Both the position numbers and the translations under genes were made by a program. A stretch of DNA of 64,000 nt from an uncultured Flavobacteriaceae bacterium (GTDB lineage: Bacteria; Bacteroidota; Bacteroidia; Flavobacteriales; Flavobacteriaceae), in the NCBI GenBank assembly GCA_913065125.1, contig CAJYAG010000001.1:372001-436000 (forward strand), given 5' to 3'. Shown here one piece after another: positions 42,426 through 49,174 of this stretch (within the stretch, counting starts at the first letter, position 1; each line of letters begins with the position of its first letter). Under the pieces are notes generated by a model that searched no databases, was not told the origin of the DNA, and saw only the letters and a list, made by a program, of their open reading frames with translations.

Positions 42426-43004
42426 ATGCTTAAAGAAAAACTAGCTAACTACAACATTATATTGGCTTCTAAATCACCCAGAAGACAGCAATTTTTAAAA
42501 GACTTAGACCTTCTGTTTACTATTGAATTGAAAGAAGTTGAAGAAGTTTATCCAACCGAATTACAAGGTACAGAGATTACCGATTATTTGGCTGATTTAA
42601 AATCGAAGCCCTTTACCAATTTAAAAGAACAGGATGTTTTAATTACTTCAGATACCATTGTTTGGTTTGATAACAAAGCGTTGGGAAAACCAAAAGATAA
42701 AGAGGATGCGATTAGCATTCTGCAAGAAATTTCTGGCAAAATGCATCAAGTAATTACCTCTGTTAGCTTAAAAGGAAACAACTTTCAAACAATTTTTAAT
42801 GACACTACTAATGTGTATTTTAAAGAATTGACACTTGAAGAAATCACATATTATATAGAAAACAACCAACCCTATGACAAAGCTGGAAGCTACGGAATAC
42901 AAGAATGGATTGGTTTTATTGGTATCGAAAGAATAGAAGGAAGTTATTTTAATGTAATGGGGTTACCTGTTCAAAAGTTATATAAAGAATTGATGAAATT
43001 GTAA
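42426..43004 (+). CDS. Maf-like nucleoside triphosphate pyrophosphatase
   Basis: A 192-residue Maf protein. ILASKSPRRQQFLKDL at the start is the family signature. SDTIVWFDNKALGKPKDKED and GSYGIQEWIGFIGIERIEGS complete the active-site groove. Maf proteins hydrolyse non-canonical or canonical nucleoside triphosphates and can affect septation. It is third in the smpB-prenyltransferase-maf unit. Confidence 0.93.
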   Translation: MLKEKLANYNIILASKSPRRQQFLKDLDLLFTIELKEVEEVYPTELQGTEITDYLADLKSKPFTNLKEQDVLITSDTIVWFDNKALGKPKDKEDAISILQEISGKMHQVITSVSLKGNNFQTIFNDTTNVYFKELTLEEITYYIENNQPYDKAGSYGIQEWIGFIGIERIEGSYFNVMGLPVQKLYKELMKL

Positions 43005-43026
43005 GCATTTGCTACTATTTTATTAT

Positions 43027-43034
43027 TATTTTTG
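43027..43034 (+). promoter_or_regulatory. -7 box of the transketolase C-half gene
   Basis: TATTTTTG matches TAnnTTTG and overlaps a TTG that would open a longer frame. It supports the ATG at 43059 as the real start. Confidence 0.45.
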
Positions 43035-43058
43035 CCTAAACACAACAAATATATTTTG

Positions 43059-44018
43059 ATGAAAAAATACACTTTTACAGAAAAGAAAGATACCAGATCT
43101 GGATTTGGAGATGGTTTAACAGAGTTAGGAAGAACAAATCCTAACGTAGTTGCTTTATGTGCCGATTTAATTGGTTCTTTAAAAATGAATCAGTTTATTA
43201 AAGAAAATCCAGAACGTTTTTTCCAAATCGGAATTGCAGAAGCAAACATGATGGGAATTGCTGCAGGGTTAACCATTGGTGGTAAAATCCCTTTTACAGG
43301 AACATTCGCCAACTTTTCTACCGGAAGAGTGTACGACCAAATTCGTCAATCTATTGCGTATTCTGATAAAAATGTAAAGATTTGTGCATCTCACGCAGGA
43401 TTAACTTTAGGTGAAGATGGCGCAACACATCAAATATTAGAAGATATTGGGTTGATGAAAATGTTGCCAGGAATGACGGTAATTAATACCTGTGATTACA
43501 ATCAAACCAAAGCTGCAACTATTGCAATTGCTGATCATGAAGGTCCGGTTTATTTACGTTTCGGAAGACCAGTAGTGCCTATTTTTATGCCAGATTATAA
43601 AGAAGAGAAGTTTGTAATTGGTAAAGCAATTCAGTTAACAGAAGGTACCGATGTAACGATTGTTGCTACAGGTCATTTAGTTTGGGAAGCATTACAAGCA
43701 TCGGAACAATTAGAAGCAAAAGGAATTAGTGCAGAAGTGATCAACATTCATACGATTAAACCGTTGGATGAAGAAGCTATTTTAAAATCGGTTGCAAAAA
43801 CAGGTTGTATAGTTACTGCAGAAGAGCATAATAAATATGGTGGTTTAGGAGAAAGTGTTGCAAGATGTTTGGCAACTAATAATCCTACTCCGCAAGAATT
43901 TGTTGCTGTAAACGATAGTTTTGGAGAATCTGGAACGCCAGCACAATTGATGGAGAAATATGGCTTAACAGACAAATCTATTGTAGCTGCTGTAGAAAAA
44001 GTAATCGCAAGAAAATAA
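43059..44018 (+). CDS. transketolase C-terminal subunit
   Basis: A 319-residue protein covering the transketolase pyrimidine-binding and C-terminal domains: FGDGLTELGRTNPNVVALCA, FFQIGIAEANMMGIAAGLTI (the catalytic glutamate), SHAGLTLGEDGATHQ, YLRFGRP, and EEHNKYGGLGESVARCLA. In flavobacteria transketolase is split into an N-half with the thiamine diphosphate motif and this C-half, usually adjacent. Here the neighbour upstream is maf and no N-half is in the window. The start at 43059 follows the -7 box. Confidence 0.92.
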   Translation: MKKYTFTEKKDTRSGFGDGLTELGRTNPNVVALCADLIGSLKMNQFIKENPERFFQIGIAEANMMGIAAGLTIGGKIPFTGTFANFSTGRVYDQIRQSIAYSDKNVKICASHAGLTLGEDGATHQILEDIGLMKMLPGMTVINTCDYNQTKAATIAIADHEGPVYLRFGRPVVPIFMPDYKEEKFVIGKAIQLTEGTDVTIVATGHLVWEALQASEQLEAKGISAEVINIHTIKPLDEEAILKSVAKTGCIVTAEEHNKYGGLGESVARCLATNNPTPQEFVAVNDSFGESGTPAQLMEKYGLTDKSIVAAVEKVIARK

Positions 44019-44064
44019 CAGAATCGCTATAAATGCGTTAATAAAAAGAAATTAAACTATTATT

Positions 44065-44667
44065 ATGAAAAAAATATTTTTAATACTGTGTTTGGCCTTC
44101 GGATTGAGTCAAACTACAAATGCACAACTTAACTTTGGTATCAAAGGAGGTGTAAACTACAACAATAACGGCGATGTAACTTTTTCTAGCGCAGGAAATG
44201 ATGTTGTAAACGGAGCAAAATCTAAATCTGGATTTCATGCTGGACTTTGGTTTCGTGGAAAAATACCAGTTTTGGGACTGTATTTAAGACCTGAAATTGT
44301 GTACACTCAAGTAAAAAGTGAATATTTATACAAAGGAACAAATACAGATTACGATTTTAAAAAATTAGATGTTCCTGTACTAATTGGAACTAAATTTTTA
44401 GGCTTTGCAAACGCTTTTATTGGACCTTCTTTTCAATACATTATTGATGATAATTTTACTTTCTCTGACTTATCAACGGATGAATTTGACAAGTTCTCTG
44501 TAGGAATGCAAATGGGTTTTGGAATTGAGTTAGGAGCTTTAGGAGTTGATGTACGTTGGGAAAGAGGTTTTTCTGACTCAGAGGCAATTTTTGTAGACAA
44601 TACTACAAATGTTACTATAGACAATAGAACAAATCAAATTATATTTGGTGTTTCTATCAGGTTATAA
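44065..44667 (+). CDS. PorT-like outer membrane beta-barrel protein
   Basis: A 200-residue protein with a signal peptide ending TTNAQ near 21, then LNFGIKGGVNYNNNGDV and alternating beta strands: GLYLRPEIVYTQVKSEYLY, FANAFIGPSFQYIIDD, VGMQMGFGIELGALGVDVRW. The final strand NQIIFGVSIRL ends in an aromatic-free Leu, still typical of an eight-stranded outer membrane barrel. Function is unknown. A terminator follows. Confidence 0.82.
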   Translation: MKKIFLILCLAFGLSQTTNAQLNFGIKGGVNYNNNGDVTFSSAGNDVVNGAKSKSGFHAGLWFRGKIPVLGLYLRPEIVYTQVKSEYLYKGTNTDYDFKKLDVPVLIGTKFLGFANAFIGPSFQYIIDDNFTFSDLSTDEFDKFSVGMQMGFGIELGALGVDVRWERGFSDSEAIFVDNTTNVTIDNRTNQIIFGVSIRL

Positions 44668-44685
44668 ATAAGAACATCATTATAT

Positions 44686-44718
44686 AAAAAAAGCTCCAGA
44701 AATTCTGGAGCTTTTTTT
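44686..44718. terminator. bidirectional terminator
   Basis: Arms 44686-44701 and 44703-44718 (A7-GCTCCAGAA and complement). It serves the barrel gene and the convergent FKBP gene. Confidence 0.85.
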
Positions 44719-44735
44719 GTGTTCTATATTTTTGT

Positions 44736-45611
44736 TTATTTGATTTTTGGATTCAAATAATCTGGTAAAGTTGGATTGTTAGGGTCGCTAAAATCGTTTC
44801 TAGGATCACCATCTTTATTTGCATCTTCTTTTATCGTTGGTGTACCATCATTATCATCATCTGCATCTTTATAGTTAGGAACAAAATCACCGTCAGAATC
44901 AACTTTTGTTGGGTCAGATTCTACCGAAGCATCTACAATTTCTAAGTAAGAAGCTAAACCATCATTATCATGATCTGTATTTTCAACAATATCTAACAAT
45001 TCAATTCTAAAAACCAAACAACTGTTTGGAAGAATTGTTCCTCCATCTAAATTTCTATACGCTAAACCAGAGGGAATAAATAAAAATCCTTTTCCTGTAT
45101 TATCATATGTAATTGGTCCATTAGTAGTGCTGTTTTTTCCTCCTTTAAAATGAGTAAAACCATGCGACCATCCTTTAATTACAGCATCTAAAGTTAACCA
45201 TACAGCAGATGTTTGTGTTTCAAACACACTTGATACTCCAGAATCTAGTATTTGTCTTCCTTGGTATTTCGTTAAAACAGAATCCATAATAGTAGGATTT
45301 CCTTTTACCGGATCTGGCACACCTTGTTCTACAACATAGTAATACAGTTTGTAATCGATTTCATCAAAGGTGATGTCTTGAGTTTTTAACTTTGCATCAT
45401 CAATTAAAGCTGTTTTACCCGTTGTAATTGGTTTGATTGAATCGATAACAGCATCGTAATAATGATTTGATAAATATTTTACCAACGTATCATTATCTTT
45501 TAAAGCTTGGGCTTCGTGATCAAAATTATCTATAAACGGATTACTAGCACTACAGGCATATATTAAAATAGATGCAATTGCTACTATTAATATGTTTTTT
45601 ATTTTTATCAT
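44736..45611 (-). CDS. FKBP-type peptidyl-prolyl isomerase lipoprotein with Asp-rich tail
   Basis: A 291-residue lipoprotein (lipobox IYAC near 20). An FKBP fold spans about 100-215 (VWLTLDAVIKGWSHGFTHF, GFLFIPSGLAYRNL, CLVFRIELLDI). The C-terminal 75 residues are rich in Asp, Asn and Gly: DHDNDGLASYLE, DSDGDFVPNYKDADDDNDGT, EDANKDGDPRNDF. These resemble thrombospondin-3-type calcium loops. It probably helps outer membrane or periplasmic folding and may bind calcium. It is alone, convergent with the barrel gene. Confidence 0.85.
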   Translation of the reverse strand: MIKIKNILIVAIASILIYACSASNPFIDNFDHEAQALKDNDTLVKYLSNHYYDAVIDSIKPITTGKTALIDDAKLKTQDITFDEIDYKLYYYVVEQGVPDPVKGNPTIMDSVLTKYQGRQILDSGVSSVFETQTSAVWLTLDAVIKGWSHGFTHFKGGKNSTTNGPITYDNTGKGFLFIPSGLAYRNLDGGTILPNSCLVFRIELLDIVENTDHDNDGLASYLEIVDASVESDPTKVDSDGDFVPNYKDADDDNDGTPTIKEDANKDGDPRNDFSDPNNPTLPDYLNPKIK

Positions 45612-45649
45612 CTAACTACTTAATTTAAGGGTGCAATTTACGATTTTCA

Positions 45650-45657
45650 TACCTTTG
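45650..45657 (+). promoter_or_regulatory. -7 box of the S4-domain gene
   Basis: TACCTTTG matches TAnnTTTG, 33 bases before the ATG. Confidence 0.4.
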
Positions 45658-45690
45658 TAAAAAGAGAATAATGAAATTTTAACTTTTTAT

Positions 45691-46077
45691 ATGAGAATTG
45701 ACAAATATTTGTGGTGTATTCGAGTTTTTAAAACAAGAAATATGGCTTCTGAAGCCTGTAAAAAGGGACATGTTAAAATAGATGATGCAAATTGCAAACC
45801 CTCTAAAGAAGTGTACGGAAATGAGTCAATTGGTGTTAGAAAGAACCAAATTAATTATAAAATAAAGGTTTTAGATATCCCAACCAATAGAGTTGGTGCA
45901 AAACTGGTTGATTTATACCGAAAAGATGTTACTCCAAAAGAAGAATTTGAAAAAACAGAATTGCTTAAATACTCTAAAGATTATTATCGTAAAAAAGGAA
46001 CTGGAAGACCAACAAAAAAAGACCGAAGAGATATTGATGGATATTATGATGACGCTTCTACTCCATCTGAAAGTTAA
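45691..46077 (+). CDS. RNA-binding S4 domain protein (Hsp15-like)
   Basis: A 128-residue protein. MRIDKYLWCIRVFKTRNMAS and KGHVKIDDANCKPSKEVYGN form the S4 RNA-binding domain (1-65). A basic tail rich in Lys and Arg follows (YYRKKGTGRPTKKDRRDID). Hsp15 binds free 50S subunits carrying nascent chains and returns them to the cycle. The exact role in flavobacteria is not shown. The next gene is 31 bases downstream with its own -7 box. Confidence 0.88.
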   Translation: MRIDKYLWCIRVFKTRNMASEACKKGHVKIDDANCKPSKEVYGNESIGVRKNQINYKIKVLDIPTNRVGAKLVDLYRKDVTPKEEFEKTELLKYSKDYYRKKGTGRPTKKDRRDIDGYYDDASTPSES

Positions 46078-46083
46078 TTTTAA

Positions 46084-46091
46084 TATCTTTG
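46084..46091 (+). promoter_or_regulatory. -7 box of the phosphoribosyltransferase gene
   Basis: TATCTTTG, 17 bases before the ATG at 46109. Confidence 0.4.
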
Positions 46092-46108
46092 TTTTATAAA
46101 TTACTCTA

Positions 46109-46612
46109 ATGACAGTAGAAAAAAACATCATTTTAACATCGCAACAAATTCAGCATAAAACAAAAAGAATTGCTTATCAAATTTTAGAGAGCAATAGCAA
46201 CGAAAAAGAGATTGTTTTAGCAGGTATTACTACTAATGGTTTTTTGTTTGCGAAAGAAATAGAAAAAGAATTGTCTAAAATTTGTGACATTACAATTACG
46301 ATGTGCGAAGTAAGTATCAATAAGAATAAACTACTAAACCCAATCAAAACTTCAATTCCGAGTGAAGTTTATAAAAATAAACCGTTGGTCTTGGTAGATG
46401 ATGTTTTAAATTCTGGCGCTACTTTAATTTACGGAATAAAACATTTTTTAGAAGTTCCGTTGAAACGATTTAAAACAGCTGTTTTAGTTAATAGAAATCA
46501 TAAAAAATATCCGGTAAAAGCAGATTATAAAGGAATTTCGCTTTCAACAACCTTGCAAGAACACGTAGTGGTAGAGTTTACCAAAAACAAAGCAATTGCT
46601 TATTTAATGTAA
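46109..46612 (+). CDS. phosphoribosyltransferase family protein (PyrR-like)
   Basis: A 167-residue type I phosphoribosyltransferase with the PRPP loop VLVDDVLNSGATL at about 95-107 and the N-terminal EIVLAGITTNGFLFAKEIEK. The layout matches PyrR/uracil phosphoribosyltransferase-type proteins, but substrate and RNA-binding role cannot be fixed. It is cytoplasmic. Its 3' end overlaps the convergent shikimate kinase gene by 9 bases. Confidence 0.82.
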   Translation: MTVEKNIILTSQQIQHKTKRIAYQILESNSNEKEIVLAGITTNGFLFAKEIEKELSKICDITITMCEVSINKNKLLNPIKTSIPSEVYKNKPLVLVDDVLNSGATLIYGIKHFLEVPLKRFKTAVLVNRNHKKYPVKADYKGISLSTTLQEHVVVEFTKNKAIAYLM

Positions 46613-47119
46613 TTGTACTGCAATATCACAATAAATTTCTTCGATAGATTTAGTTTCTATACGGATTTTAAAATCTGATTGCTCATAAAAAGGAGCTCTT
46701 TCAAATAAATGCTTTCCGATATATTCTAACAGTTCATCATCTTTTAAATCAGCTATTAACGGACGTGTTTTTTTTCCATGTTCTAACCTTTCTGCTAAAA
46801 AAGGAATGCTGCCTTTTAAATAAAAACTTGTAGCTTTACTATTCTTTATTTCTTGCATGTTAGTTCCGTAACAAGGTGTTCCTCCTCCCAAGGCTAAAAT
46901 AGAATTAGACTTAGAGCCCAATATTTCTTTTAAATAAATTCCTTCTTGTTTTCTAAAATAAATTTCTCCTTTTGTAGCAAACAACTGAGAAATAGACATT
47001 TGTTCTTTTTCTTCTATATACGCATCTAAGTCTATAAAAGAGGAATTTAATTTATCCGACAGAAATTTACCAATTGTCGTTTTTCCGCTTCCCATATACC
47101 CTAATAAAACTATTTTCAT
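46604..47119 (-). CDS. aroK: shikimate kinase
   Basis: A 171-residue P-loop kinase, ATP plus shikimate to shikimate 3-phosphate, in aromatic amino acid synthesis. It has Walker A GYMGSGKTT at 7-15, the shikimate-binding aspartate in SFIDLDAYIEEKE, RKQEG near 57, the GGGTPCYGTN loop, and the lid R in KKTRPLIADLKD. Full length for the family. It overlaps the end of the convergent phosphoribosyltransferase gene. Confidence 0.94.
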   Translation of the reverse strand: MKIVLLGYMGSGKTTIGKFLSDKLNSSFIDLDAYIEEKEQMSISQLFATKGEIYFRKQEGIYLKEILGSKSNSILALGGGTPCYGTNMQEIKNSKATSFYLKGSIPFLAERLEHGKKTRPLIADLKDDELLEYIGKHLFERAPFYEQSDFKIRIETKSIEEIYCDIAVQLH

Positions 47120-47193
47120 CTTCTATCTTTAAAACATTACAAATATCGATAAAATTTATATAAAAATTCTTTTATCTTTTAAACAATAGGTAG

Positions 47194-47201
47194 TATATTT
47201 G
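47194..47201 (+). promoter_or_regulatory. -7 box of tRNA-Lys
   Basis: TATATTTG matches TAnnTTTG and lies 21 bases before the mature tRNA 5' end. Confidence 0.4.
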
Positions 47202-47222
47202 CACTCGCTTTAAATAAAGCAT

Positions 47223-47295
47223 GACCTGGTAGCTCAGTTGGTAGAGCATCTCCCTTTTAAGGAGAGGGTCCTGGGTTCGAGCCCCAGCCCGGTCA
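47223..47295 (+). tRNA. tRNA-Lys (anticodon TTT)
   Basis: A 73-base cloverleaf without encoded CCA. Acceptor GACCTGG pairs with CCCGGTC except T5 with C68, a mismatch. The anticodon stem TCTCC/GGAGA encloses CTTTTAA with anticodon TTT at 47256-47258. The T arm CTGGG-TTCGAGC-CCCAG is standard. It reads AAA/AAG. Confidence 0.95.
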
Positions 47296-47296
47296 C

Positions 47297-47329
47297 AAAA
47301 AAAAGTTAAGCATTGCTTAACTTTTTTTG
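47297..47329 (+). terminator. terminator between the two tRNA genes
   Basis: AAAAAAAGTTAAGCA (47298-47312) pairs with 47314-47328, with a T run on the 3' arm. It suggests separate transcripts or attenuation before tRNA-Leu. Confidence 0.65.
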
Positions 47330-47341
47330 TTTCAATACATT

Positions 47342-47425
47342 GCACATATGGCGGAATTGGTAGACGCGCAGGCTTGAGGGGCTTGTGTTCGTAAGAACGT
47401 GCAGGTTCGACTCCTGTTATGTGCA
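47342..47425 (+). tRNA. tRNA-Leu (anticodon GAG)
   Basis: An 84-base class II tRNA. Acceptor GCACATA pairs perfectly with TATGTGC. Anticodon stem CAGGC/GCTTG encloses TTGAGGG with anticodon GAG at 47376-47378. The long variable arm (TGTTCGTAAGAACG) and T arm GCAGG-TTCGACT-CCTGT are visible. No encoded CCA. It reads CUC/CUU. Confidence 0.95.
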
Positions 47426-47490
47426 CAAATTACTTTGTTATTTCACAGAAAATTAACTCTACCAAATAGATTAATTGCTAACTTTGTAGC

Positions 47491-48288
47491 ATGCAGAAAA
47501 AAATACTACTTCTATTATTTGTTGGAATTTCTTTTTTAGGGTTTTCACAGACAAATACAAAACTAAAAGGTCAGATTGTGAACGCCGAAGACAACAAAGC
47601 TCTAAGCGCTGCACATATTTTAAATTTAAACTCAGTTGTTGGTACCATTACCAATGAAAAAGGTTTTTTTGAAATTACCACAAAAGCAAACGACACTATC
47701 TTGGTGTCTTACTTAGGATTTCAATCGATTAAATTAAAAGTAACAAACGATTTATTAAAGGGAAACGAGTTGGTAATTTCTTTATTAGAAAAAGCCAATG
47801 AGATTAAAGAAGTAGTTATTAAATCTACCAAATTGATTGGTGTTTTAGAAGTAGATGTAAAACAAGTGCCTAAAGATCGTTTTACGAGAATTCATATTAA
47901 TGGTCTGCCACAAACATACGAAGTAGGTAAATCAGCATCACAAACATTAAATTCTCCCGTTGCAGCATTGTTTCAGCCTGTAGACTTTCTCTATAATTTA
48001 TTCGGAAAAAAACCCAATCAGTTAAAAAAACTTCAAAAGTTAAAAAAAGAGGATGATTTGCGAAAAATGCTTAGCGGAAAGTTTGACCGAGAAGTAATGA
48101 TGGAGTATCTTCAAATGGATAAAGAAGAGCTGAGAAAGTTGTTGGTAGATTGTAATTATTCTGATTACTTTATTAAAAAAGCAAGTGATTTACAAATGAT
48201 AGAAGCTGTGCTTGATTGTTATGAAAATTACAAAGCCATTAAAAAAGGGAAAATAGAACGAGATGTTTTACCTAATAGAAAGAACTAA
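47491..48288 (+). CDS. CarboxypepD_reg-like domain protein, exported
   Basis: A 265-residue protein with a signal peptide ending LGFSQ near 20. Residues about 25-100 form the carboxypeptidase-D regulatory-like beta sandwich (LKGQIVNAEDNKALSAAHIL, TNEKGFFEITT, ILVSYLGFQSIKLKV). The rest is helical and basic (FGKKPNQLKKLQKLKKEDDL, then MEYLQMDKEELRKLLVDCNY). Such stand-alone proteins are common in Flavobacteriaceae and of unknown role. A TAACTTTG -7 box (47479-47486) ends only 4 bases before the ATG, so the mRNA may be nearly leaderless. Confidence 0.82.
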   Translation: MQKKILLLLFVGISFLGFSQTNTKLKGQIVNAEDNKALSAAHILNLNSVVGTITNEKGFFEITTKANDTILVSYLGFQSIKLKVTNDLLKGNELVISLLEKANEIKEVVIKSTKLIGVLEVDVKQVPKDRFTRIHINGLPQTYEVGKSASQTLNSPVAALFQPVDFLYNLFGKKPNQLKKLQKLKKEDDLRKMLSGKFDREVMMEYLQMDKEELRKLLVDCNYSDYFIKKASDLQMIEAVLDCYENYKAIKKGKIERDVLPNRKN

Positions 48289-48294
48289 AATTCA

Positions 48295-48328
48295 AAAAGG
48301 GTTGCAAATTTACATTTGCAACCCTTTT
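48295..48328. terminator. bidirectional terminator shared with small gene 1
   Basis: Arms 48295-48309 and 48314-48328 (AAAAGGGTTGCAAAT and complement) over a 4-base loop. It serves the CarboxypepD_reg gene (plus) and small gene 1 (minus). A near-identical terminator follows small gene 2. Confidence 0.85.
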
Positions 48329-48360
48329 ATCAACTATTAAAAACTAACTAATTACTTTCA

Positions 48361-48483
48361 CTAAAATACAGATGTTATGTATTTATAGTTGTATTTTCTT
48401 TTGCTATTCCAAGAAACTCTCTTTGAATTTATACTACTTGATTGGTTCTTTTTTTCTTCTTTTAAACTATTGGTAGTTGTCAT
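48361..48483 (-). CDS. small basic protein 1 (40 residues), paralogue of the next small gene
   Basis: ATG at 48481-48483 and stop at 48361-48363. The product starts MTTTNSLKEEKKN, has the core INSKRVSWN then SKRKYNY, and ends KYITSVF. It is basic and not hydrophobic, with no signal peptide. The paralogue at 48868-48993 keeps the start, stop, core and C-terminus, with one in-frame codon insertion. At least five of the differences are silent third-position changes (for example TCA/TCT, TAC/TAT, ATA/ATT), which supports translation. It has an ECF-type promoter (48532-48557) and its own terminator. I know no family for it. Confidence 0.7.
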   Translation of the reverse strand: MTTTNSLKEEKKNQSSSINSKRVSWNSKRKYNYKYITSVF

Positions 48484-48801
48484 TGTATTTGTTTTTTTGA
48501 TTATTTTATTTCAATTTACTTACACTTATATGACGATAAAAAACCTGATTCGTTACAGGTAAAATTGGTTTTTAACACCTCTTTAAGAAATACCAACGGA
48601 ATACTTAAATTTTTGATTCTCAACTTCTTATTCTTTTACTGAATTCATTTAAGGCTTGATTGTAAAAAGACCAAATCTTTACCAAAATGGCAAGAAATTA
48701 TTGATCTGTTAAACAAATTGATAATTCGTATTTTTTATCATTATTTCTTTAAAATTTTAGAATTTTACTATAAAAATTTTGACAAAAAGGGATTGAATTC
48801 A
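48484..48801. other. gap between the two small genes
   Basis: Besides the promoter of small gene 1, the part 48590-48795 is AT-rich without a convincing frame. I looked for a third copy of the small gene here and found none. Upstream sequence similarity between the two copies continues to about 48590 (CTTAAAGAGGTGTTAAA versus CTTAAAGATGTGTTAAA on the minus strand). Confidence 0.6.
48532..48557 (-). promoter_or_regulatory. ECF-type promoter of small gene 1
   Basis: On the minus strand TGTAAC (complement of 48552-48557), 16 bases, then CGTC (48532-48535) and ATATAAGTGTA. Spacing and flanks match the sigma operon promoter at 7011-7036. The ATG is 48 bases past CGTC. Confidence 0.65.
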
Positions 48802-48835
48802 AAAAGGGTTGCAAACTTACATTTGCAACCCTTTT
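48802..48835 (-). terminator. terminator of small gene 2
   Basis: Arms 48802-48815 and 48822-48835 (AAAAGGGTTGCAAA and complement). Nearly identical to the one after small gene 1, so the duplication included the terminator. Confidence 0.85.
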
Positions 48836-48867
48836 ATCAACTATTAAAAACTAACTAATTACTTTCA

Positions 48868-48993
48868 CTAAAATACAGATGTAATGTATCTGTAGTTATA
48901 TTTTCTTTTGTTATTCCAAGAAACTCTCTTAGAATTTATACTGCTAACTTGGTGGTTCTTTTTTTCTTCTTTTAAACTATTACTTGTTGTCAT
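48868..48993 (-). CDS. small basic protein 2 (41 residues), paralogue of small gene 1
   Basis: ATG at 48991-48993 and stop at 48868-48870. It starts MTTSNSLKEEKKN, then INSKRVSWN and NKRKYNY, and ends RYITSVF. Relative to small protein 1 it has a one-residue insertion after KKN and conservative changes T4S, S to N and K to R. An open frame on the opposite strand across this copy is not kept in the other copy, so the minus strand is the coding one. The promoter at 49040-49065 has the same ECF-type form. Function unknown; stress-induced regulator or RNA-binding peptide are guesses. Confidence 0.7.
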   Translation of the reverse strand: MTTSNSLKEEKKNHQVSSINSKRVSWNNKRKYNYRYITSVF

Positions 48994-49039
48994 TTTTATA
49001 TTTTTGAATGTTTTGTTTCAATATTATGTACATCTATAT

Positions 49040-49065
49040 GACGATAGGATTTTAGATTTGTTACA
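49040..49065 (-). promoter_or_regulatory. ECF-type promoter of small gene 2
   Basis: On the minus strand TGTAAC (complement of 49060-49065), 16 bases, CGTC (49040-49043), then ATATAGATGTA. It lies 46 bases from the ATG, almost the same as in small gene 1. Confidence 0.65.
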
Positions 49066-49100
49066 GGTAAAATTGGTATTTAACACATCTTTAAGAAAAA

Positions 49101-49126
49101 AAAATCAGCCTTAAAAGACTGATTTT
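49101..49126 (-). terminator. terminator of the prohibitin-like gene
   Basis: AAAATCAG and CTGATTTT, with an inner CTT/AAG pairing and one mismatch, flanked by A and T runs. Confidence 0.7.
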
Positions 49127-49174
49127 TATAATTAAATATAAAAGCATTGTTTATTTGAACAACTTTGCAAATAT

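Noticed and set aside
43471..43500. GACG-N16-ATTAC, similar to the ECF-type promoter on the minus strand
   Set aside because: Inside the transketolase gene, with a mismatch in the GTTAC half, no downstream gene on that strand and no matching flanks.
47172..47426. 84-residue minus-strand open frame
   Set aside because: It is antisense to tRNA-Lys and tRNA-Leu. The peptide (for example DRAGARTQDPLLKR) is the familiar artefact of translating tRNA complements.
48908..49114. Hydrophobic plus-strand open frame across small gene 2
   Set aside because: It looked like a toxin-type peptide, but the matching frame is not kept in the duplicated copy at 48361-48483. The minus-strand frame is kept.
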